Positions 46,847 through 54,018 of a stretch of 64,000 bases of DNA are shown here, in pieces (the stretch's first letter is position 1; each line of letters begins with the position of its first letter). Location of the stretch: the IMG/VR virus record IMGVR_UViG_3300025508_000008, positions 40,203 through 104,202 of that record. One strand, 5' to 3'. The notes beneath the pieces are model-generated. The model ran no database searches, had not been told where the DNA came from, and saw nothing but the letters and a program-made list of their open reading frames with translations. The translations under genes were made by a program, and so were the position numbers. The DNA is from a virus.

Positions 46847-47590
46847 CTATAAGTCGGCGTCAGGCCAAAGAAAGCTTATCCCTAATGGGATACGTACCCC
46901 CCCTTCTGGTCCTCCTTCCGGAAAGAATGTTAAGTCTACATCTGGTTCAACATCGTTGAGGTAATTTCTAAAAGCTCTTGAATCTCTTGCAAGAAACTCA
47001 TTATCTACAAAACTTCTTACGTCTGCACGTTCACTACTACCGTCTACAGAAATAAGTTGATGTTTTAACCTTGTTGATAGTTCAGCAGAGGACTCTTTAT
47101 TAATCTTCTTAAGTCCGTTTACCTCTTGTTTTACCTTTTGCTCATCTCCATGAGTTAGAAACTTAAAGGTTAGTGCCCTATTTCCAGTAGGAGTCGTATA
47201 ATTAAACGAATTATCTGTTGCCTCTTCTATATCCTTATGTAAAGTCTTATTATTTACCTTAGTTAGATCTACTACTTGTAGAGATCCTCTATATGTGAAG
47301 TCATAATCCTTTCCATACCCTAGAATACGTGCAGCTACTAGCAGTGCATTAATATCTCCTGAGAATAATTGGCTATAATCGATAGTTTTATCTACAATAA
47401 GTGCTTGTAGTAACTTATCTACTACTATTCCTTTCTCGATATAGTTCTGATTGGTTAAAATATCCTCTTCTTTAGCTGTCATGTACTTCATTTCGATAGT
47501 ACCTGATGAGAGAGGTGAGTCTTTTGGGTAAAGTATTCCTTTTGAAGGTAATTCTACAACTTCCGTAGGGAATTTTTGTGTTTGTTCCAT
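46847..47590 (-). CDS. T4 gp26-like baseplate/tail chaperone protein
   Basis: 247 aa. VELPSKGILYPKDSPLSSGTIEMKYMTAKEEDIL (about 12-45) is the typical start of the T4 baseplate gp26-like family, followed by LLQALIVDKTIDYSQLFSGDINALLVAARILGYGKDY. It is a hub assembly protein, made in step with the tape measure. The family match is strong over the first 110 residues. Confidence 0.8.
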   Translation of the reverse strand: MEQTQKFPTEVVELPSKGILYPKDSPLSSGTIEMKYMTAKEEDILTNQNYIEKGIVVDKLLQALIVDKTIDYSQLFSGDINALLVAARILGYGKDYDFTYRGSLQVVDLTKVNNKTLHKDIEEATDNSFNYTTPTGNRALTFKFLTHGDEQKVKQEVNGLKKINKESSAELSTRLKHQLISVDGSSERADVRSFVDNEFLARDSRAFRNYLNDVEPDVDLTFFPEGGPEGGVRIPLGISFLWPDADL

Positions 47591-47636
47591 AAATCTTATT
47601 AATCTATAACTTTATCCACTTTACGTGGTGCGAATA

Positions 47637-47650
47637 ATAAATATACGAAG
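47637..47650 (-). promoter_or_regulatory. CTTCGTATATTTAT motif
   Basis: Third exact copy of the 14-mer, in the spacer after the tail tube gene and before the gp26-like gene. Confidence 0.45.
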
Positions 47651-47664
47651 ATTAACTTTCTAAA

Positions 47665-47692
47665 ACAACAAAAGCCTGAAGAATCAAGCTTT
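47665..47692 (-). terminator. Terminator after the tail tube gene
   Basis: AAGC and GCTT arms with a short mismatch, then TTTTG on the minus strand. Weaker than the others in the window. Confidence 0.5.
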
Positions 47693-47713
47693 ATGTTATA
47701 TGTTAATGTGCTA

Positions 47714-48199
47714 TTAGTAGTTTAATACGCAGTGATCCATTGCTACTGTCATTGATACTTCAACAACTTCTGGCGAAGACCAGTCAAAGTCTCCTTGAGT
47801 AAATGTTTTTACGTAAGCTCCCTTAATTACCCACTCTCCTACTACGTCCCCAACTGGGCCTAGTATATTGAAGGTAAGATCTTTCTTATAAAAGTCAGAA
47901 TACCCTGCTCTTCCTGTTACTGATTCGTAAGATAAACGAGCCCAGTCCATTACTGCTTGAGCTGCTGATGGTGTGATTGGATCGTAAAGTGTCATGTCCA
48001 TATCGTTCCACATTCTCTTACCTCTTATCTTACGATAAGTGTTTATGTGGTCAAGAACTACCTCACCATCATCAAATCCAGGAGCTGTTACTTTTTTCAC
48101 CATGAATGAAGGTATATTATCCATATACATGATAAATCTATTTTGAACTCTTGGTTCAAAGGCTCTGAACATTATTTCGTTTGGATCTAGTACTGCCAT
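47714..48199 (-). CDS. Tail tube protein (gp19-like)
   Basis: 161 aa with the gp19-like outline: an N-terminal NEIMFRAFEPRVQNRFIMYMDN, central strands (GEVVLDHINTYRKIRGKRMWND) and a C-terminal DWSSPEVVEVSMTVAMDHCVLNY. It stacks as hexamers under the sheath. Position right after the sheath gene and an exact TATTTATAATAAA motif before its ATG support the call. Confidence 0.9.
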   Translation of the reverse strand: MAVLDPNEIMFRAFEPRVQNRFIMYMDNIPSFMVKKVTAPGFDDGEVVLDHINTYRKIRGKRMWNDMDMTLYDPITPSAAQAVMDWARLSYESVTGRAGYSDFYKKDLTFNILGPVGDVVGEWVIKGAYVKTFTQGDFDWSSPEVVEVSMTVAMDHCVLNY

Positions 48200-48208
48200 T
48201 TTCTATTC

Positions 48209-48221
48209 TTTATTATAAATA
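48209..48221 (-). promoter_or_regulatory. TATTTATAATAAA start motif
   Basis: Exact copy ten bases before the tail tube ATG. Confidence 0.55.
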
Positions 48222-48236
48222 TCGTTATTTTAAAAA

Positions 48237-49991
48237 TTATCCTGCAAATGTAGCTCCAGTAGGTTCAATTGTGAAGTCAAGTAATATAAATTCAGCAGTT
48301 TTAGCTGGTTGAATAAATATTTGACCTATTAGTTGATTTCTGTCTACAACGTCTGCTGTATTATTCGTATCGTCCATTACCACTCTATAAGCGTAAAGGC
48401 CTTCTCTCTGTACTACTGAGTCAAGGTATGGATTTACTGTTGCTAAGAACTTATTACGAGTTGCTATAGTATTTTGTTCGAATACTAATTTTCTTGCTTC
48501 TTTACCAATGAAATCCTTAATCTCAATTAATAAACGTCTAGCATTTACTCTATCTAAAGCTGATGCCTTAGTTTGTAAAGTCTTTTGTCCGTATACTGCT
48601 ATTCCCTGTCCAGGAAATGTTGCAATTGGGTTTACTTTAGCGCTATATAGTGTATCTCTTTGAGTACGGTTTAATTTTCTTTCTGCTTGAATAATTCCAG
48701 GAATTCCTCCTTTAACTAATCCTGCTGGTGCAAACCACGGTGCTGAGTAGTTATCTGTGAAAGCATATACTCCAGGAATTACTGCTGATGGTGGTGCCCA
48801 TTCGTCTTTACCTGTTGCTGATCTCATCTGTACCCATGGCCAGTAGGTTGCTGCATAAGAACTGTTAATAGTTGTTGCTTGTGAAGCTGCTTCAGCTACT
48901 GTCTGTCCATAGTTTGTTAGATCTAGCACTGCTATACAGTCTCCTCTTGATTCTGCAAGAGACACAATTAAATCTATCGGAGTCACATGAGATGCGTTCT
49001 GGTATGCTAATCCTGGTGTAGAGATTATGTTGAATACATATTCTTCTGAATTTCCTAGTAGTGAGATTACGTTTAAGTAATTATCTGCTACTAAGCCTTG
49101 TGTATCGTTATTATCTATACTTCCAAAATAGTTACCCGGTCTATCGCTTGCAAAATTAGTACCCGTAGCGCCTGAGAATGATCCTGAAGATGCTATTGGT
49201 AGTGAAGCTGAGTATGATATTGTATCGGAATCTGTATTAACAGTGATTCCGTCTGTCGATAAGTAAGATAAGGTCGGAGTATTTACTGTAGATACCCTAA
49301 CGTAGTTAGATTTATTAACGTACGATCCTGATGTTCTTAGGTATGTTCCGTCTGCTCCTGTTACTAGAGTTTGTGATTGGTTACCTATCATCTTCTCGAT
49401 GTAGTTATCAGTATTAGGATCTAAAGAAATATTATTAAATGTTTCTAAGACCACTTTACTTTTTATAGTATCGTCTCCTCTTCTAATACTTAAAGAAAAA
49501 GTACCTCTTTGATTGTTTATGTTAGATACTTCCCATCTTAGGTTGTCCTCTGTTCCATCAGCTAAAGATCCATCACTATTTTCTCCTCCTGCAAAATTAT
49601 TAAAAATTTCACCTTTACCTAAAGTCTCTAATGCAAAAGCATCGTACACTGTAGATCCAGACTCAATCTTAGTTGCTACTATTCCTGTATCTGTTGCTGT
49701 TGTGAATGACCCTGAAACTACTCTGGTAACTAGTACTGATCCTCCTCCCTGTGAGAAGTAGTTCTTTACTGCTACAGATGTTAGAAATTCGTGCTTTGTT
49801 GATCCTGATGTAAATGTTGTTCCGAATTTCCTTACGTACTCGTTATAAGAGGTAACTAATGTTGGAGTCTCTACCGGTCCTTTTACTGCTGGTCCTATAA
49901 TAGCTGCTCCAGCTTCTACCGCTGCTGGTTGTACGAATGAAATATCGTTTTCTCTTGAGAATACACCTGGAGAGATTATTGATTCTGCCAT
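48237..49991 (-). CDS. Contractile tail sheath protein
   Basis: 584 aa. The N-terminal ISPGVFSRENDISFVQPAAVEAGAAIIGPAVKGPV, central variable domain with many strands, and the C-terminal block (LNRTQRDTLYSAKVNPIATFPGQGIAVYGQKTL, then VNARRLLIEIKDFIGKEARKLVFEQN) match contractile sheath proteins. It shortens during infection to push the tube into the cell. Its start lies after an ATATTTATTAAA motif. Confidence 0.95.
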   Translation of the reverse strand: MAESIISPGVFSRENDISFVQPAAVEAGAAIIGPAVKGPVETPTLVTSYNEYVRKFGTTFTSGSTKHEFLTSVAVKNYFSQGGGSVLVTRVVSGSFTTATDTGIVATKIESGSTVYDAFALETLGKGEIFNNFAGGENSDGSLADGTEDNLRWEVSNINNQRGTFSLSIRRGDDTIKSKVVLETFNNISLDPNTDNYIEKMIGNQSQTLVTGADGTYLRTSGSYVNKSNYVRVSTVNTPTLSYLSTDGITVNTDSDTISYSASLPIASSGSFSGATGTNFASDRPGNYFGSIDNNDTQGLVADNYLNVISLLGNSEEYVFNIISTPGLAYQNASHVTPIDLIVSLAESRGDCIAVLDLTNYGQTVAEAASQATTINSSYAATYWPWVQMRSATGKDEWAPPSAVIPGVYAFTDNYSAPWFAPAGLVKGGIPGIIQAERKLNRTQRDTLYSAKVNPIATFPGQGIAVYGQKTLQTKASALDRVNARRLLIEIKDFIGKEARKLVFEQNTIATRNKFLATVNPYLDSVVQREGLYAYRVVMDDTNNTADVVDRNQLIGQIFIQPAKTAEFILLDFTIEPTGATFAG

Positions 49992-50079
49992 GTCTTAATG
50001 AAGTTTATTTTAATGTCTTTAATAAATATCAGATTATTCTACAAACCTTCTGTTAAGTAGTAGGTAGGTATCTGTATAT

Positions 50080-50105
50080 AAATAGGAAGGGAAGATGCAA
50101 AACCC
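50080..50105 (-). terminator. Hairpin after the 93-aa gene
   Basis: Minus-strand GGGAGG/CTTCCC arms followed by a TTCCTATTT tail; probably a weak terminator. Confidence 0.5.
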
Positions 50106-50138
50106 TCCCTTATTAAACTCCAGTACTGTTACTAAGTG

Positions 50139-50420
50139 TTACGCTTTTTTCTTGCGAGGTTTTTTTGGCACCGGTGCAGGTATAAATTCTCCTTTTTCAA
50201 GATCAATTGAACCTATTCCGTACTTATCCTCTAATTCTTTCACTAAGCCCTGTTCTCCTTGAACAGTCTCATCCCTAAAAGCTAGAATGCTAGTACGTCG
50301 TGCTTCTAGTTCCATCTTATCCAACTCGAGCTGTCCTAATTCAACTACGACTGCCTGCTTTCTTCTTTGAATAACCTGCACTCCTTGAACTTCTTCTTCT
50401 GATAACTTTTTGTTTGTCAT
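50139..50420 (-). CDS. Coiled-coil protein, 93 aa
   Basis: Almost entirely charged helix (VVELGQLELDKMELEARRTSILAFRDETVQG), ending in a Pro/Lys-rich tail (PAPVPKKPRKKKA). Could be a scaffold or tail-fibre attachment protein; no family known. Confidence 0.6.
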   Translation of the reverse strand: MTNKKLSEEEVQGVQVIQRRKQAVVVELGQLELDKMELEARRTSILAFRDETVQGEQGLVKELEDKYGIGSIDLEKGEFIPAPVPKKPRKKKA

Positions 50421-50461
50421 TTTTGTAATTAATTAATGTTAGATCTAATGTACGAAATTAC

Positions 50462-51076
50462 TTATTGCGATACAACTTCTTCATATACTTTTACGTTCTT
50501 TAATTTAAACCTAAAGGTGTACCTCTTTCCTACTCCTAGTTGAATTTCCATCCATGTGTTTCCAAACAGGTTTCCTGCGTAAGAGCATCTCCAGTACAGT
50601 TTACCTTTTATCTTAAACCATATAAACACTTTTCCTAATTTTGAAAATCGAATTGAAAGGTACTTTCCTGCATTATGAGACCATTTACCTTTTTCATCAA
50701 CATAGAACAGTACTGCTACATTTGATGAGTCTATTTCTTTTCCGTCTGCTGTTAGCTTTCCTTTTTCTGAGATTATTACTTCTTCACCTTTTACCGGTAC
50801 AAGTATAGTATGTAGGTTCCACATCGGATTACGTAATGCACTCCATCTATAGGATACCCAGAACGTATCCTCAGTTATTCCTTTTGCATCTTTCCAATAC
50901 TGTGCTCCATATAGTCCGTCTTCTTCGTCAAAGAAATACCATAGTATCTTCTCCCTAAACAATCTCTTGTGTCTTAGGCTGTATGCAATAGGGTAAAACA
51001 CCGGTGCAATAATGAATGCTAATAAAGGAATTATCATTACCCCTATCCATTTTAAAATTGAAAGTACTTTTTTCAT
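50462..51076 (-). CDS. Membrane-associated protein, DUF7338-like
   Basis: 204 aa. An N-terminal span (about 12-33) and a second hydrophobic stretch are followed by a mainly strand domain. LYGAQYWKDAKGI ... SYRWSALRNPMWNLH (about 54-90) is the core of a family often seen in large phages, of unknown role. Located between head/tail genes and a small helical protein. Confidence 0.55.
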   Translation of the reverse strand: MKKVLSILKWIGVMIIPLLAFIIAPVFYPIAYSLRHKRLFREKILWYFFDEEDGLYGAQYWKDAKGITEDTFWVSYRWSALRNPMWNLHTILVPVKGEEVIISEKGKLTADGKEIDSSNVAVLFYVDEKGKWSHNAGKYLSIRFSKLGKVFIWFKIKGKLYWRCSYAGNLFGNTWMEIQLGVGKRYTFRFKLKNVKVYEEVVSQ

Positions 51077-51112
51077 AAAGTGTATTGTTTTAGTTTTATT
51101 AAAAAGGGCTGG

Positions 51113-51514
51113 TTATATAGCTTCGTATGCAGCAATTTCTGATGGGGTCGTTTCTGCTAGTATCTTAAAGGCTTCCGTAATATTAGCTGCTAGAAAGTTA
51201 CTCCAATCATCGGTAGTTGCTGTAAGTACTGTTGCATAGTTCCCTGTGTCTGCATAAATTGCTATTAGCAGTTTTGACGTAGTTTCAGTTTGTTGAGCAT
51301 TATTCAGCAACTTTGTACATATGCTTAGGTATTTCATAAGGTAACTATAGGCTGGAAGGTCTGTAGCTGGGTCAATATTTTTCATGTTTTGAATGAATAC
51401 TTGTGCTTCGTTTACCGATACCTGTGTTACTAATTCAGCTAAGGAGTAGTTACTGTCTGTAGGAGTTACTATTCCGCTTAAAATGTCTAACTGTTCTCTA
51501 ATTGATAATGCCAT
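51113..51514 (-). CDS. Hypothetical 133-aa helical protein
   Basis: Mostly helix (SIREQLDILSGIV; NYSLAELVTQVSVNEAQVFIQNMKNI; YLMKYLSICTKLLNNAQQTE). A TATTTATAAATAAT tract precedes it. No family recognised. Confidence 0.6.
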   Translation of the reverse strand: MALSIREQLDILSGIVTPTDSNYSLAELVTQVSVNEAQVFIQNMKNIDPATDLPAYSYLMKYLSICTKLLNNAQQTETTSKLLIAIYADTGNYATVLTATTDDWSNFLAANITEAFKILAETTPSEIAAYEAI

Positions 51515-51559
51515 TACGTCTCTATTGTTTCTATGTTATTATTTATAAATACTCTCTTT

Positions 51560-52936
51560 TTATGTTATTATTGACCAACTTCCATCTTCGTAGAGTGTTG
51601 GTACCTGTGCACCGAATCTAGTATGGAGTACATCTTTAACTTTATCAAAATTAGACCCGCCTAAAATTCCATTTTTAATTAACTTCGGCATTACTATCTT
51701 TAGGTCTTGTTCAAACGTTCTTAGATTTCTTACGTTAATGTATACGAAGTGTAATTCCTTATCCTTAAACAACGTATCCACTATTAATGCATCTCTCTTA
51801 ACATGGTTTACACAATCTTCAAAAAAATAAGTATTACTGTGAAATCCTAGTGCTACATCTTGCCAGGTTATATCATTTTCAAGATTAAACAAGTCCTCTC
51901 CCCTTAGTGGATCTATTGCGTAAATTTGATTAAATAATCCGCTTGATGCAAAAAAGAACGTACTCTCTCCACAGTGGCTATATAATTCTACCATCTTAAG
52001 ATCTGCCCAATAATCTTTGGCTAACCGTCTCAGGTCTGCTATTAGTTCAACTATCCCAAAAAACTGCGTGTTTAGCTTTTGTGAAGTTTTTTTAAATTTC
52101 TGATATCCAAACCTGGGTTTTTCCAATACTGTTATTGGATAGCTATCTACCATGTCTTTAGGGTGCTGCAGATATTGTACTACTTGTTTATCTAGTACAT
52201 GACCTTTTTCATCAAAGGTAAGTCCTACTGTTCCACCTCCTTCCCTATAGGCATTGTAATACGTATCTGAATCGGATAGATTACCGTCTACTTTATCAGA
52301 ATCTTGTCTGAATATACTCTTCTTTACTGTAAATATGTTATGGGATTTACAGAACTGTTCTAGGTATACGTCTGCTGCATATGTAATTGGAAAGTAGTTA
52401 TCCGAAAGTTCCTTAGCCATTTTACTAGTAATTGCATAGGAATGAGCACCGTTATAGTTTGTATTAAACCTCGGTATCATCAGATAATTTCCTACATGTA
52501 TTCCGTCTTGATACTCTGTCTTCTTTCCTAGATTAACTAAATCCCAATCCAAGTTACTCACTTCATCTAAAACACCTTTGTAATATTCACTAAAAGTTCT
52601 TTCCTCTACTAACTTAAAGATACTTTGTACATCATCTTCTAATATTAGTGCATCAGTTACGCCATCTCTAAGTGCTTGATCCCAGGCTTTCTTATGAGAG
52701 AGTGCACAAGCAAATACTCCTATAGTTACCATTCCCGCTGGGTCCTGGAATCTAGTGTTTAGGCTACCCTCTTCTATTAACTGTCTCTGATCTATATCAT
52801 TAGCATCTACAGCTTCTATAAATGTTAACTCTAATTCAGGAAAATTTAGTAACATTCTCTGCCGTCTATCGTGTCGTTTTTTTAAGTTTATAACATATAT
52901 CTTATCAAAACCCAATGTCTTAATTTTTTCGCTCAT
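51560..52936 (-). CDS. Fused glycosyltransferase family 25 and methyltransferase-like protein
   Basis: 458 aa in two domains. Residues about 1-230 resemble GT25 (LPS-type) glycosyltransferases: KIYVINLKKRHDRRQRM, GVFACALSHKKAWDQAL, ALILEDDVQS (DxD-like) and DWDLVNLGKKTEY. Residues about 290-458 resemble a class I SAM-dependent methyltransferase (MVELYSHCGESTFFFASS, IYAIDPLRGED, HFVYINVRN). The protein would transfer a sugar and perhaps methylate it. It lies beside a second glycosyltransferase and the fibre genes, so the target may be fibre or cell-surface glycans. The second domain assignment is less sure. Confidence 0.75.
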   Translation of the reverse strand: MSEKIKTLGFDKIYVINLKKRHDRRQRMLLNFPELELTFIEAVDANDIDQRQLIEEGSLNTRFQDPAGMVTIGVFACALSHKKAWDQALRDGVTDALILEDDVQSIFKLVEERTFSEYYKGVLDEVSNLDWDLVNLGKKTEYQDGIHVGNYLMIPRFNTNYNGAHSYAITSKMAKELSDNYFPITYAADVYLEQFCKSHNIFTVKKSIFRQDSDKVDGNLSDSDTYYNAYREGGGTVGLTFDEKGHVLDKQVVQYLQHPKDMVDSYPITVLEKPRFGYQKFKKTSQKLNTQFFGIVELIADLRRLAKDYWADLKMVELYSHCGESTFFFASSGLFNQIYAIDPLRGEDLFNLENDITWQDVALGFHSNTYFFEDCVNHVKRDALIVDTLFKDKELHFVYINVRNLRTFEQDLKIVMPKLIKNGILGGSNFDKVKDVLHTRFGAQVPTLYEDGSWSIIT

Positions 52937-52937
52937 A

Positions 52938-53975
52938 CTAAAAGGACTTTAAAAACTTCGAATAATACTCTCTACTTCTCTCATCGTTTAGTTCTACAAG
53001 TGATGCACCGTATTGATTTATCACCTGTTTCAATATACCCGGAGGAGTTTTATATACTTTATCTAATGTGCTCTTTACCGACTCTTCATTAGGCTCTACT
53101 ATAAACGGATAGTCACTAAGGTATTCTTTCTGTGCTGATACTGTGCTTATTATCGGCACCATTCCGTTTAGTAAGCTTATGTAGGAAAAGTAATGGAACC
53201 CTCCGTAAATTGAAACGTCGTAATATACGTGATTTGTCTTAAAGAAATTAGCATAATCCCGCAACTTACCCTTAAACTTAATAGCTTGACTATTTTCTGT
53301 GAGTTCATTTACAAGTAGTTCATTATTTAAAGCCCCTCTTCCGTGGCTTCCGTATAAGTTTACTGAGTATTTTGAAGATTCTTTTATGGCCTGGTATAAT
53401 GTAAGTAATCCGTTTGCGAACGAAGGTGTTCCGTTAAACCCGATTGAATTATTTGGACTAAAGTGAGATAAGTCTACTCCGATATCGGCCTCTTTTCCTA
53501 ATGAAGGCGGAATTATAATTACCGGTTTCTCTTTTACTAGTTTATAAAAGTTTTCAAAAAGGTCTTGATCTAACCTACTGTAAAATACAAACCCGTCTGC
53601 GTAATCTTCGTAAAGAAGTGTTTGTAGTTTGTGAGAAAGTCCTACGTATCTGGAGACTGGGTTTCTTGTTATCACCTTAGTAAAATAGTCGTCCAGCTCT
53701 CTATGCTCTTCCGGGACTGTATCAATTATAAAGACTCTAGGTATCTTTAGTTCTGTGAGTATATCTCTAGATGTAGTTATACTTGTCATCTCGTAGTCGA
53801 GTATAACTAATACGTGGGTATAGTTACTGTTAATTGTGTATTCGATGTTTCTGTCTGTAATATTAAATATATCACAAGGGGCTAATTCTAGAGTCTTAAC
53901 TAACCTGTTGTAAATCAGTAACTCGTTTACAGAATCCCTACGTACGTTATAATTTGTTAGTATACATACCTTCAT
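52938..53975 (-). CDS. Glycosyltransferase (GT-B fold)
   Basis: 345 aa. The C-terminal half has a GT4-like donor-binding region: IGFNGTPSFANGLLTLYQAI (about 178-197), NLYGSHGRGALNNELLV, FKGKLRDYANFFKTNH and FHYFSYISLLNGMVPIISTVS (about 258-278). The N-terminal half resembles a Rossmann start (MKVCILTNYNVRRDS). It probably adds sugars in the same process as the neighbouring GT25/methyltransferase protein, two bases away. Substrates unknown. Confidence 0.8.
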   Translation of the reverse strand: MKVCILTNYNVRRDSVNELLIYNRLVKTLELAPCDIFNITDRNIEYTINSNYTHVLVILDYEMTSITTSRDILTELKIPRVFIIDTVPEEHRELDDYFTKVITRNPVSRYVGLSHKLQTLLYEDYADGFVFYSRLDQDLFENFYKLVKEKPVIIIPPSLGKEADIGVDLSHFSPNNSIGFNGTPSFANGLLTLYQAIKESSKYSVNLYGSHGRGALNNELLVNELTENSQAIKFKGKLRDYANFFKTNHVYYDVSIYGGFHYFSYISLLNGMVPIISTVSAQKEYLSDYPFIVEPNEESVKSTLDKVYKTPPGILKQVINQYGASLVELNDERSREYYSKFLKSF

Positions 53976-54018
53976 TTAATTATATTTTCAATATAGTAAT
54001 ATATGAAAAATAACAATG

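Noticed and set aside
46609-47590. Programmed frameshift between two tail assembly genes, as in other tailed phages
   Set aside because: The frames do not overlap: the larger gene stops seven bases before the next ATG, and I see no slippery sequence.
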